NCBI GenBank assembly: GCA_036676295.1
Contig: JAKFDE010000016.1
Location: 310,001 to 374,000, forward strand
Origin: UBA4416 sp036676295
GTDB lineage: Bacteria > Bacteroidota > Bacteroidia > B-17B0 > Aurantibacillaceae
DNA length: 64,000 nucleotides
Direction of reading: 5' to 3'
The position numbers and the translations under genes are program-made. Position 1 is the first letter of the stretch. Every line of letters starts with the position of its first letter. A model generated the notes under the pieces. That model did no database searches, had not been told where the DNA came from, and was given only the letters and a program-made list of their open reading frames with translations. Shown here in pieces: positions 1 to 9,101 of the stretch.

Positions 1-166
1 TAATATTTGGAATAGAAACTTGATAAGTTCCATCGGCTGCCGGTGTAGCAGATTGAGTCTTACTAACGCTCTTAGTACTATTTATCACGGTTTGGGCAAC
101 AGATTTATTTTGCAACGCAAAAAAACCAATAAAAAAAACAGTACAAAAAACCAACGCTTTCATCAT
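1..166 (-). CDS. N-terminus of an exported protein (partial)
   Basis: Only the first 55 codons lie in the window; the gene runs off the left edge. The reverse strand reads MMKALVFC, then a hydrophobic stretch and a cleavage-like SVAQT, which is a Sec signal peptide. Next comes a Ser/Thr/Lys-rich segment ending near DGTYQVSIPNI. Two adjacent ATG codons (at 166 and 163) could each be the start. The mature function cannot be read from this fragment. A TATATTTG box lies upstream on the same strand. Confidence 0.75.
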   Translation of the reverse strand, partial: MMKALVFCTVFFIGFFALQNKSVAQTVINSTKSVSKTQSATPAADGTYQVSIPNI

Positions 167-278
167 TTTTATTTTATAATTTTAATTTTTAATAGAGATT
201 TATCAAGTAATTTAGTGTTGTGAAGTACAAGGGGGACAAAACATTCAATAATTTGACAGTATCATCTTATTTTATGCA

Positions 279-286
279 CAAATATA
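279..286 (-). promoter_or_regulatory. Candidate -7 box (TATATTTG) for the exported protein
   Basis: On the minus strand this reads TATATTTG, a full match to the Bacteroidota -7 consensus TAnnTTTG. It lies about 115 bases before the start of the leftmost gene. No convincing TTTG -33 element is seen at the usual distance, so this is a candidate only. Confidence 0.4.
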
Positions 287-345
287 GTACCTTTTTTGCT
301 TAAATAAATGCCATAAATTGATATAAACAGTAATTATTTGTTAAA

Positions 346-1479
346 ATGAGTGATTTACCGAAAACAGTAGATTTGAATCGATTTAGGTATTGGCTAATAA
401 CCGACAAAAATGGGTATGAAAATGGGTTTAAAAGAAGGGCCTTGCTTTCAAATTCTAAAATCTCAATCCAATCAACAAAAAACAAAGCTTGTTTTTGTTT
501 TATAAACTACGACCATAAGAACGATATAGAAAATTTTACGGCAAAAAGGAGTAATCCTTTGCAATTTGATAATCAATTATTTTTTGAGGTTGAAAAAACT
601 ATTTTACCGGATGATCTTATTTTTGATAATAACAAGATCAATTCAAAACCCATTAACATTTGCGCGACTGTATTAAAAGACGAATACATCAAAAAAGTGG
701 CCGACTTAAAATACCACATTCAACAAGGTGATATTTATGAAATCAACTACTGTATCACATTTGAAGCAAAAGACGTAATTATTGATCCGTTGGCGATTTA
801 CAAAAAACTAAATAAAATAAGTAAAGCCTCCTACTCTGCTTTAGCAAAATTCGATAAGCAATATATTATTTCATCAAGTCCTGAATTGTTTTTATCTAAG
901 AGAGGCAATCACTTAATTACCAAACCTATTAAAGGCACTGCTAAACGCGGTTCTTCATTACAAGAAGATGCCTTGATTAAAGATCAGCTAAAACATAATT
1001 TAAAAGAGCAAACAGAAAATGTAATGATCGTGGATGTAGCTCGTAACGACTTATCGCGCATTGCAAAAAAAGGCACTGTATCAGTCGACAAACTATTTGA
1101 CATTGAATCTTATGAACAGGTACATCAAATGGTAAGCACCGTGAGTTGTGAATTAAAAGAGCATACTTCCTTGGATGATATTATTAACGCTACTTTTCCA
1201 ATGGCTAGTATGACAGGGGCACCAAAAATACGAGCCATGCAATTGATCGATCAATATGAAGTACACAATCGCGGCCCCTACTCCGGAGCTTTAGGCTACA
1301 TCGATGAAAAAGGTGATTTTGATCTAAGTGTATTGATCCGAAGTATTTTTTACGACGAAGAAAAACAGTATTTAAGTTTTACCGTAGGTAGCGCCATTAC
1401 AGCCATGTGCAATCCGGAAGAAGAATACGAAGAATGTATGCTTAAAGCAAAAGCGATGATAGAAGTACTTGAAAAATAA
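346..1479 (+). CDS. pabB: Aminodeoxychorismate synthase component I (PabB-type chorismate-binding enzyme)
   Basis: Cytosolic enzyme of folate synthesis that uses chorismate and ammonia to make 4-amino-4-deoxychorismate. The 377 residues are essentially the chorismate-binding domain, with a short N-terminal part. The motif KPIKGT falls at residues 193-198. Its Lys196 is the lysine used by PabB enzymes, where anthranilate synthase (TrpE) has PIAGT, so PabB is favoured over TrpE. The conserved stretches DVARNDLSRIA, PMASMTGAPK and GPYSGALGY follow. No glutaminase partner (PabA) or lyase (PabC) is adjacent. The gene ends one base from the convergent M1 peptidase. An isochorismate synthase is unlikely because of the PIKGT lysine. 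Confidence 0.87.
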   Translation: MSDLPKTVDLNRFRYWLITDKNGYENGFKRRALLSNSKISIQSTKNKACFCFINYDHKNDIENFTAKRSNPLQFDNQLFFEVEKTILPDDLIFDNNKINSKPINICATVLKDEYIKKVADLKYHIQQGDIYEINYCITFEAKDVIIDPLAIYKKLNKISKASYSALAKFDKQYIISSSPELFLSKRGNHLITKPIKGTAKRGSSLQEDALIKDQLKHNLKEQTENVMIVDVARNDLSRIAKKGTVSVDKLFDIESYEQVHQMVSTVSCELKEHTSLDDIINATFPMASMTGAPKIRAMQLIDQYEVHNRGPYSGALGYIDEKGDFDLSVLIRSIFYDEEKQYLSFTVGSAITAMCNPEEEYEECMLKAKAMIEVLEK

Positions 1480-1480
1480 T

Positions 1481-3898
1481 TTACTCAACTACAAATGATT
1501 TACTTTTAATCATTTTATTTTTATCTGTTAAGTTCAAAATATAATGCCCTTTACTTAGATCTGAAACAGAAATCGAAATTTCCGGATCTAATTTATTAAG
1601 TTGCTTTACAATTTTTCCCTGCATGTCATAAATTTCAATGCTCGTTGTATTACTTAATTTATAATTAGACACTTTAACTTGTAGAGTACTGGAAACAGGA
1701 TTTGGAAACAACTCGATATCTGCCTGATTGATTTTGTTGTTCTCTTTCAAACCAACCAACACATTACTTTTGCCATTAGCAAAAACATATTCACCAAACT
1801 TTAAAGTATCTGCAGTCACAAATCCTGTTTTAGCTCCAATTTTAAACTTGGTGTAATGTAACACTTCATGCCAATCATCGGCCGCATTTTTTCTGTATAA
1901 TAAAATGATGCTATCTCCATTTATTTTTGTCAAACAAGTATCTAAATAACTATTGCCTGCTGTGTTTTTATTACCATCATAATTCAACCGCAACTTACTT
2001 ACAAAACCCGGAGACAAGATCCCATCTATTTTCCAGTAATGTTGTGTATTTAATCTAAAATTATTTATGTTATTTTTAATGGCATCTGCACTTGCAAAAT
2101 TATGTTCAATTCTTACAAACGATGAATCAACCCCTTTATTAGAAACCATTAAATAAGCTCTTCCTAAAGTATAAGTGATATTAGCTGCCGTTTTGATCGT
2201 TTTATATTCAGAAGAAATAGCATCAGATATTTTAGACTCCACATTTATTCCCACGTATACAGGTGGAATATTAGTTTGTAAGGTGAATGATTTTGTGGCT
2301 CCGGACATTGAAATTGTTTGCACATCTTTAGTCCAGACTGAATTCATAAAAGTAATTTCTAAAGGCACATTGTTATATAAGTTTGGTGCGCCAAATAATT
2401 TTTGTTTCACATATACAACAGATGTATAAGGTGCCGACGTTCCAGTAGTTTTAATTGAATCAATTGAAAAATGGGGCCAGCCTCCATTTAAAACCCAGTT
2501 GTCAAAAAAATCAGTTAAATTTTGTCCTGATGATGTTTGCAATAGGTCTCTAAATTCGAGGCTATTCATATTTTTATAAGCTTTTTGTTGCAACACATAT
2601 TTTAACCCTGCAAAAAAAGCGGCATCACCCATATAACTTCTTAAAGTATGAGCTACATCTGCTCCTTTACGGTACACATGATCACCATATGTATATTCGT
2701 GTGGGATTCCTGAAATAGCCCTGAAACCTTTTTCGCGCAAATGAATGTATTTCACAATATCATCATGTATGGTTTTTACTTCAGTCAAATATTTAGAATA
2801 GTCGTAAGTCCATTCCAAAAACAAACGCTCACTATAACTTGCCATCCCTTCATTTAACCACATATCTTCCTGCGTTTCGCAAGTCATTAAATTACCCCAC
2901 CAGTGATGTGATAATTCATGCGCCATTAACTCCGATTCATAAGCAATACCTGTTGCAGCTTGCGGATAGGAAATATTAGTGGCATGTTCCATAGCCCCAC
3001 TATTAAATGGCACCAGACAATAGCCAACACGATTCCAAACATACGGCCCGTAATAATTCTCAAAACCCAATACAGCATCCGGTAAATGCACAAACCCATT
3101 TTTTATAGCAGTTGTATCACTTGCTCTTGCCGCTAATACCACCGGTAGATTTCCATTAGCAGCATTGACATTCCAATTAACCTGTGCATAATCAGCCACG
3201 GCAACAGAAGCCAGATAAGTAGGGATTTCTTTATTTAAGATCCATTGACGTAAGCGCTTTGTGCCAACTTTTGCATCAGAGGCTAAATAACCATTACAAT
3301 AAGCCGGCTTAAGTGTATCCGTTAAAATATTAAATTCATACTTAGATTTTTCTACGAAATTATCGAAGCAAGGAAACCACACTCTTCCATAATTATGAGG
3401 CTTTGCTCCAAATCCAACTCCTAAGTTATAGGCATAATTTCCGCTGAACGAAAAGCCCCCCCAACCCGAAGGATCACCTTGTGGGGTACCCTGATAATAA
3501 ACCACAATCTCAGAGGTATCTGTTGTATTTAATGCAGAACCAAAATTCACTTTCAACAAAGTATCGTTATAGCTATAGGTACAAATAGTGTTGTTTTGTT
3601 TTACACTATCAATGGTCATTTTCAATAGATCTAATCTGATTTTAGTTTGGGAATTCAATTTAGGTGCAAAACGAACAACCGTATTTCCTTTTATTTTTTG
3701 ACCTGCAAAATCTGTAATATCTAAATTAACTGTATATTTAATAATATCGATAGTGTCGCTTCTTAGGTTTTCAGGTGAATTGTATAACGATGTTGCGACT
3801 CCCGCTGTTTTGTTATACTGACAACCTGTTACTTGCGATGTAATTGTATTAACCACACCCAACACCATCATTAAAAAATAAATACCTGATAATTTCAT
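1481..3898 (-). CDS. Secreted M1 family metallopeptidase with T9SS sorting domain
   Basis: Zinc aminopeptidase-like protein predicted to be exported and delivered by type IX secretion. I start it at the ATG at 3898 (MKLSGIYF), which gives a clean signal peptide; the frame stays open 21 codons further upstream. The zinc site is HELSH at residues 327-331, followed 18 residues later by Glu350 in NEGMAS, the M1 arrangement HEXXH-X18-E. A GAMEH-like substrate motif (SGAMEHATN) precedes it. The last 75 or so residues form a type A sorting domain, with FPNP, then IYDMQGK, and a final KSFVVE. It is divergent from the helical-repeat pair at 4003. Confidence 0.92.
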   Translation of the reverse strand: MKLSGIYFLMMVLGVVNTITSQVTGCQYNKTAGVATSLYNSPENLRSDTIDIIKYTVNLDITDFAGQKIKGNTVVRFAPKLNSQTKIRLDLLKMTIDSVKQNNTICTYSYNDTLLKVNFGSALNTTDTSEIVVYYQGTPQGDPSGWGGFSFSGNYAYNLGVGFGAKPHNYGRVWFPCFDNFVEKSKYEFNILTDTLKPAYCNGYLASDAKVGTKRLRQWILNKEIPTYLASVAVADYAQVNWNVNAANGNLPVVLAARASDTTAIKNGFVHLPDAVLGFENYYGPYVWNRVGYCLVPFNSGAMEHATNISYPQAATGIAYESELMAHELSHHWWGNLMTCETQEDMWLNEGMASYSERLFLEWTYDYSKYLTEVKTIHDDIVKYIHLREKGFRAISGIPHEYTYGDHVYRKGADVAHTLRSYMGDAAFFAGLKYVLQQKAYKNMNSLEFRDLLQTSSGQNLTDFFDNWVLNGGWPHFSIDSIKTTGTSAPYTSVVYVKQKLFGAPNLYNNVPLEITFMNSVWTKDVQTISMSGATKSFTLQTNIPPVYVGINVESKISDAISSEYKTIKTAANITYTLGRAYLMVSNKGVDSSFVRIEHNFASADAIKNNINNFRLNTQHYWKIDGILSPGFVSKLRLNYDGNKNTAGNSYLDTCLTKINGDSIILLYRKNAADDWHEVLHYTKFKIGAKTGFVTADTLKFGEYVFANGKSNVLVGLKENNKINQADIELFPNPVSSTLQVKVSNYKLSNTTSIEIYDMQGKIVKQLNKLDPEISISVSDLSKGHYILNLTDKNKMIKSKSFVVE

Positions 3899-4002
3899 TG
3901 GAAAATATTTAGACGAATAATGTAATAAAGTTAAATAAATTTTGTTAATTAGTAAAAGCAAATAGGAGTACTATAATTAACCTTTAAAATTGTGTTTCTA
4001 GC

Positions 4003-5562
4003 ATGAATTTAATTTCAAATAGAGATCTGTATGACTTGGTAAAATCATTATCAAAGTCGGAAAAACGATTTTTAAAGTTAAATGCTTCGGCCAACGAAAT
4101 TCCTGCCGAACAAATTACTTTTTTTAATATCATTGAAGCCGCCCCTGAATATTCTGAAGATTTTATTAATCCAAAAGTAAAAGGGAAGTCTGATAAATTA
4201 TTGATCAATGCCCAATTATCTTCTGCGCTGTATAATTTTATATTAAGCAGCTTACGTAGTTTTCATAGCGAGAGCAGTTCCTCATTTATTATTAAAGACG
4301 AGATCACTAATATTTTAAATCTTTTTGATAAAGCACAGTACAAACAATGTCGCAAAATTCTTAATAAACAAAAACAAGAAGCTTACCGTTTTGAAAAGTT
4401 TCATTTTATTTTAGAGTTAATTAGTTTGGAGAAAATGTTGATCACTATTGAAACGCAATTCAATATCAAAAACAATTCTATTGAAAACTTAATTAAAGAA
4501 GAACAGGATATTATTGAAAAAGCAAGAAACATTGGCGAATACTCCATGTTGTTCTCAAAAATAAACATGATGACACGCATGAGCGTGAAAGCTAAAACAA
4601 AAAATGATCTTCAAACGATCGATTCCTACCTTAATTCGCCTTTATTAAAAAAAGATACTTTATTGAAATCTCAAAAAGCATTGATCATTTATCATCATTG
4701 CCGTTTTATATTGTATTCGCACAAACAAGATAATGTAACCAGAGAAAAAGAATGTTTGGCATTAATTAAAGTGATGGATGAACATCCCGAATTAATTGAA
4801 GAAATGCCTAAACGTTATTTAGTAGCCATCAATAATTTAATTAGCATTGCCTACGAAACTAAAAAGTTTAAAACCTGTCACGATTACATCCGACAATTAA
4901 GGACCAAATCTAATTTAAAAGCCTTTAACACTACCGACCTGCATTTAAAAATATTTACATCTACCTATAATGCCGAACTTATTACTTATACTGATAGTGG
5001 TATGTTTAAGGAAGCTGAAAAAATAGTTCGCGAAATAGAAACAGGTTTATTAGAATTTAAAGGAAAAATCAATAAAGAGGAAGTCCTGATCTTTTATTAC
5101 AACATTGCCATTATGCATACGTATGCCGGAAATTACGAAACAGCTTACAAATACATTTCGTTAGTATTAAACGAAGGTGATAAACAACTGCGACTAGACC
5201 TTCAAACATTTGCAAGAATTATTAATATTGGGTTGCTGTACGAATTAAACAATTTCAAACATCTGGGCTACATCTTAGCGTCTTTAAAAATATATTATCA
5301 AAAACAAACTTCTTTATTTAAAACCGAAAAACTCATTTTAACTTATTTCGAAAAACTATCAAGTATCAAGTTAGCCGGTAAAGAAAATGAAAAAGAAATT
5401 TTCATGAGTTTCAAAAAAGATCTGGATGAAGTAATGAAAGATCCTAATGAAAAAAATGCGAATCAATACTTTGATGTAGAAACCTATGTTGAATCTAAAA
5501 TAAAAGGAACTTCAATGTCGGAATTAATGCAAAAAAAACATGCCAAAGCGTGGCTTAACTAA
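4003..5562 (+). CDS. Helical-repeat protein of unknown function (first of tandem paralogs)
   Basis: A 519-residue, Lys/Glu/Leu-rich protein with no signal peptide or membrane segment, so probably cytosolic. It opens with DLVKSLSKSEKRFLKL, a short N-terminal helical motif I recall from many uncharacterised Bacteroidota proteins. The rest looks like irregular TPR-type helices (for example YNIAIMHTYAGNYETAYKYI around residues 365-385). The next gene, 15 bases downstream, is a full-length paralog sharing the same opening and the same YDLxLG-like pattern near the end (LLYELNNFKHLGYI against LIIHFELGNDDLLGYI). No catalytic motif is seen and function is unknown. Confidence 0.8.
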   Translation: MNLISNRDLYDLVKSLSKSEKRFLKLNASANEIPAEQITFFNIIEAAPEYSEDFINPKVKGKSDKLLINAQLSSALYNFILSSLRSFHSESSSSFIIKDEITNILNLFDKAQYKQCRKILNKQKQEAYRFEKFHFILELISLEKMLITIETQFNIKNNSIENLIKEEQDIIEKARNIGEYSMLFSKINMMTRMSVKAKTKNDLQTIDSYLNSPLLKKDTLLKSQKALIIYHHCRFILYSHKQDNVTREKECLALIKVMDEHPELIEEMPKRYLVAINNLISIAYETKKFKTCHDYIRQLRTKSNLKAFNTTDLHLKIFTSTYNAELITYTDSGMFKEAEKIVREIETGLLEFKGKINKEEVLIFYYNIAIMHTYAGNYETAYKYISLVLNEGDKQLRLDLQTFARIINIGLLYELNNFKHLGYILASLKIYYQKQTSLFKTEKLILTYFEKLSSIKLAGKENEKEIFMSFKKDLDEVMKDPNEKNANQYFDVETYVESKIKGTSMSELMQKKHAKAWLN

Positions 5563-5577
5563 TAAAAACTAATAAGC

Positions 5578-7119
5578 GTGAAACCAACTAATCAGTTATT
5601 CGACTTAATTAAATCTCTCACCCCGGATGAAGAGAAGAAGTTTTTATTGCAGTCATCGATTCAACAAGGCGACAAAAATTACATTAAACTTTACAATTAT
5701 ATTCAAAAACAAGATTCTTATGATGAAGAAGATGTAAAGCAACATTTTAAAAAAGAAATTTTCGTTCAGCATTATGCCAGCGAAAAAAACCAATTGCTGC
5801 ATCATATTCTCAAAAGTTTACGCTCACACCGTCAGGAAACAAGCGCCAGCGCTAAAATTGATGAAGAAATAAAAAACATTCACTTATTATTTAATAAATC
5901 CCTTTACAAACAATCTCGTAAACAATTAAGCATCATTAAAAAGATGGCTAATGATTATGAACTCTTTTATAGCTTACTTGAAATTGTGGAGCTAGAGAAA
6001 GTAGTGATTGACATGGAGGCCCATTTTGGCGACATTAATTATAAAACCGTTGATGAGCTAATAGCCGAAGAAAATGAACTATTTAATAAAATTGAAAATT
6101 ATGCTGCGTTTGAAATTCAATTAGCGAAACTCAATAACGTTTCTTCCCGATTGATGATTGCAAGAAGCAACGAGGACGTAAAGGAAATTAATGATGTGAT
6201 GAAAGAAGCTAAACGTATCTCAAGTACGCAAGGTTTTTTATCTAACAAAGCAAAGATCATTTATTTATTTACGATTGGGGTTGGTTCAAAATTATTAAAT
6301 GATATTGAAGAAATGAACGATTCATTTTCGGATCTGATCATTGAAATGGAAAACCAACCGGAAACCATTTCTGAAATGCCTAATTATTATATTGTGGCAC
6401 ACGGTTACTTAGTTCGATACTGTGCCATCAAAAAACAATACAATGACGGCTTTAAACTCATAGATAAATTAAAATCTTTGAGTTTGAACCAAATGTTCAA
6501 ATCAACTGAGTTACAAATTTCTATATTTTCTCAATCATACATTACAGAAATGTTATTGTATGCTTATATCGGACAATACGATAAAGCAACCAACATCATT
6601 CCTTATGTAATTAAAGGATTAGATAAATATGAAACAAAGATCAACAACGAAGAAGCTGTGAGGATCTACCACACTATCAGCTTGGCCTATTTTGGAATTG
6701 GCGAGTACAACAAAGCCTTACACTGGCTCAATAAGATCATTAATACTAATTATCAGGAATTAAGACAAGACACTATACGTATCTCCAAACTCATCAATTT
6801 GATCATTCACTTTGAATTAGGGAATGATGACTTACTGGGCTACATTTACAAATCGAGTTTACGCTTTTTCAATAATCAGGAAAAACAATATAAATTTGAA
6901 TCGGTATTTTTAAATTACTTCAAGAAAATCGCTCTTTCTAAACGCGACAGCAAGCAAAAAGAAACCTATATCAAATTTAAAGAAGAATTACATCGCGTAT
7001 TTAAAGATAAGTTTGAAAAAAACGCACTGGAATTTTTTAATTTTTACGCCTGGTTGGATTCTAAGATCCACAACATCAGTTTTGCTGAAGCTATCAAAAT
7101 CAGAATGCAGAACATTTAA
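5578..7119 (+). CDS. Helical-repeat protein of unknown function (second of tandem paralogs)
   Basis: A 513-residue paralog of the preceding gene, starting with GTG and lying 15 bases after its stop, so surely cotranscribed. It opens with LFDLIKSLTPDEEKKFLL, which corresponds to LYDLVKSLSKSEKRFLKL in the first copy. Both have a following SLRSxR/H segment (ILKSLRSHRQE against ILSSLRSFHSE) and a TPR-like pair around residues 355-400. There is no signal peptide, membrane segment or enzyme motif. The two have diverged widely, so the duplication is old, and both are intact. They could form a heteromer, but that is inference. Confidence 0.8.
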   Translation: MKPTNQLFDLIKSLTPDEEKKFLLQSSIQQGDKNYIKLYNYIQKQDSYDEEDVKQHFKKEIFVQHYASEKNQLLHHILKSLRSHRQETSASAKIDEEIKNIHLLFNKSLYKQSRKQLSIIKKMANDYELFYSLLEIVELEKVVIDMEAHFGDINYKTVDELIAEENELFNKIENYAAFEIQLAKLNNVSSRLMIARSNEDVKEINDVMKEAKRISSTQGFLSNKAKIIYLFTIGVGSKLLNDIEEMNDSFSDLIIEMENQPETISEMPNYYIVAHGYLVRYCAIKKQYNDGFKLIDKLKSLSLNQMFKSTELQISIFSQSYITEMLLYAYIGQYDKATNIIPYVIKGLDKYETKINNEEAVRIYHTISLAYFGIGEYNKALHWLNKIINTNYQELRQDTIRISKLINLIIHFELGNDDLLGYIYKSSLRFFNNQEKQYKFESVFLNYFKKIALSKRDSKQKETYIKFKEELHRVFKDKFEKNALEFFNFYAWLDSKIHNISFAEAIKIRMQNI

Positions 7120-7123
7120 GAAA

Positions 7124-8416
7124 TTAAGCCTTCCAGTTGATCAGATCTTTTCCAATATCACTGCGGTAATACTTTTTATCGTAAGCAATTGCATCAGCCG
7201 TTTTAAAACTTTTTGCCACCGCTTCTTCAATTGTTTTTCCAAAAGAGGTTACAGCAAACACACGGCCACCACTAGTTACAACAGCATCCTCTTTTTGCAC
7301 AGTACCCGAATGAAATACATGGCTATCATTTGTATTAATATGATCCAAGCCACTTACTACTTTATGCTTTTCGTAATCTTCAGGATAACCACCAGAGACT
7401 AGAACTACTGTTGTTGCAATATCGGAAGTTACGCTAAATTGTTTTTCATGTAGCGTTTGGGTAGCCACGCCTTGCAATAGATCTAACAGATCTGACTCAA
7501 TACGTGGGATCACCACTTCAGTTTCAGGATCTCCCATCCGGCAATTGTATTCAATAACACTTGGCTCTCCATCGCAATTCATTAAGCCAATAAAAATAAA
7601 GCCTCGGTAATCGATCCCATCTTTTACCAAACCATTAATGGTTGGCTTCACAATTTTTTCTTCTACTTTTTTTATGAATGCTTCATCGGCAAACGGCACA
7701 GGACTCACAGCACCCATACCGCCCGTATTTAAACCTTTATCACCTACTCCAATACGTTTATAATCTTTGGCTGCAGGCAATATTTTATAAGACTTACCAT
7801 CCGTTAATACAAATACAGATAACTCAATTCCTTTTAAAAACTCTTCGATCACAACTGTATTTCCTGCGCTACCAAACTTGGCATTCAATATCATGTTTTG
7901 CAATTCCTGTTTAGCTTCGGCAGGGTCATCAATGATCAATACGCCTTTACCTGCCGCTAATCCATCGGCTTTTAATACATAAGGTGGTGTTAAAGAATCT
8001 ATAAATGCGGGGCCTTCCGAAATATTTTCTTTGGTAAAACTTTTGTACTTAGCCGTAGGCACACCATGTTTAAACATGAATTGTTTACTAAAATCCTTAC
8101 TTCCTTCTAATTGTGCTCCATCTTTTTTAGGGCCAATTACCGGAATTTCCTTTAAAACTTCATCTTGTAAAAAATAATCATGTATCCCTTTTACTAATGG
8201 ATCTTCAGGACCAACCAACACTAGATCAATACCTTTTTCCCACACTAAATTTTTAATCGCATCAAAATCGGTAGCCGAAATATTCACATTAGTGCCACAA
8301 TGGCCAGTACCGGCGTTTCCCGGAGCAATGTATAGATTTTCTAATTGTTTACTTTGAGCTATTTTCCACGCAAATGCATGCTCTCTTCCGCCTGACCCTA
8401 AAATTAATACGTTCAT
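7124..8416 (-). CDS. purD: Phosphoribosylamine-glycine ligase
   Basis: Cytosolic ATP-grasp enzyme of purine synthesis; joins 5-phosphoribosylamine and glycine with ATP to give GAR. The 430 residues match the usual length. The N-terminal glycine-rich GSGGREHAFAW lies at residues 7-17. Later come the ATP-grasp lysine segment LKADGLAAGKGV, the conserved LNTGGMGAVSP, and the metal-binding EYNCRMGDPE. It stands alone, convergent with the helical-repeat pair, with no other pur gene beside it. Confidence 0.96.
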   Translation of the reverse strand: MNVLILGSGGREHAFAWKIAQSKQLENLYIAPGNAGTGHCGTNVNISATDFDAIKNLVWEKGIDLVLVGPEDPLVKGIHDYFLQDEVLKEIPVIGPKKDGAQLEGSKDFSKQFMFKHGVPTAKYKSFTKENISEGPAFIDSLTPPYVLKADGLAAGKGVLIIDDPAEAKQELQNMILNAKFGSAGNTVVIEEFLKGIELSVFVLTDGKSYKILPAAKDYKRIGVGDKGLNTGGMGAVSPVPFADEAFIKKVEEKIVKPTINGLVKDGIDYRGFIFIGLMNCDGEPSVIEYNCRMGDPETEVVIPRIESDLLDLLQGVATQTLHEKQFSVTSDIATTVVLVSGGYPEDYEKHKVVSGLDHINTNDSHVFHSGTVQKEDAVVTSGGRVFAVTSFGKTIEEAVAKSFKTADAIAYDKKYYRSDIGKDLINWKA

Positions 8417-8436
8417 AGATTTAGATTAATGCACAA

Positions 8437-8468
8437 AAATAAAAAATCCCACCTGATTAGGCGGGATT
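8437..8468 (-). terminator. Rho-independent terminator after the basic exported protein
   Basis: On the minus strand AATCCCGCCT and AGGTGGGATT pair with one mismatch around an AATC loop, followed by a run of T residues. It lies just past the stop of the gene at 8494-8904 and before purD, so it separates two genes that point the same way. Confidence 0.75.
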
Positions 8469-8493
8469 AGTTTATATTTTTTTAAAAATAAGT

Positions 8494-8904
8494 TTAATGT
8501 TTTTTCTTGGCAAACGTGTTATTTCCTCTAACCCTAGTAGCTGAACGTTTATGGTTTTGTTTCGCTAAAATACCATCTCTGTATTTTTTGTTTTTAGTTC
8601 TGTTTCTAGAAAATAATTGGGCTTGCTCTTTTCTTTGTTTAATACCTGGGTTTGTTTTCTTGTAAACCCAAGCTCCTCCATTTTTTTTACCCTTAAATAA
8701 TTTTGCTAAAAACCCTTTTTTATGGCTATGTTTAGCAAAAGCATCAGCATGTCCGGCACTTTTACTACGTTTGAACAAACTACCACCACCACGCTGATTT
8801 CGATGCTCGCGCTTGCGGCCTCCTTTTGACTGAGCCACAATTGGCGTAGTAACACCAATAGCGAGCAAAATCAATAAAAGCGTTAATAGTTTGTTTAGTT
8901 TCAT
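8494..8904 (-). CDS. Small, very basic exported protein of unknown function
   Basis: A 136-residue protein with a clear signal peptide (hydrophobic LLTLLLILLAIGV, then PIVAQS). The mature part of about 110 residues is dominated by Lys, Arg, His, Gly and Asn and has almost no acidic residues. It contains GGRKREHRNQRGG, KRSKSAGHADAFAKH, LAKLFKGKKNGG and ends in FAKKKH. The composition suggests binding to something anionic outside the inner membrane (nucleic acid, LPS or phosphate-rich polymer), but that is only inference. It has its own terminator. I do not recognise a named family with certainty. Confidence 0.75.
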   Translation of the reverse strand: MKLNKLLTLLLILLAIGVTTPIVAQSKGGRKREHRNQRGGGSLFKRSKSAGHADAFAKHSHKKGFLAKLFKGKKNGGAWVYKKTNPGIKQRKEQAQLFSRNRTKNKKYRDGILAKQNHKRSATRVRGNNTFAKKKH

Positions 8905-9101
8905 AAATCTTTATTTACAGTAGTTCAAATAAATGATTGGTTGCTTATACAATATTATACAAAAAATTTCAGAAAATCTACCAACAATATCATTATTCGA
9001 CCAATAAAGCTACAAGATTTTAACATTGTTAGACTTAAAACTTAAAACGTTGATAATTAATCCGAAATTCTGAAGAAAGTTTGTTGAATGAGGCTACGGA
9101 T

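Noticed and set aside
20..223. 67-residue plus-strand frame at the left edge
   Set aside because: It lies opposite a clear signal peptide on the minus strand and its sequence looks random.
7013..7402. 129-residue plus-strand frame spanning the end of the second paralog and purD
   Set aside because: It overlaps two well-supported genes in other frames and has no recognisable content.
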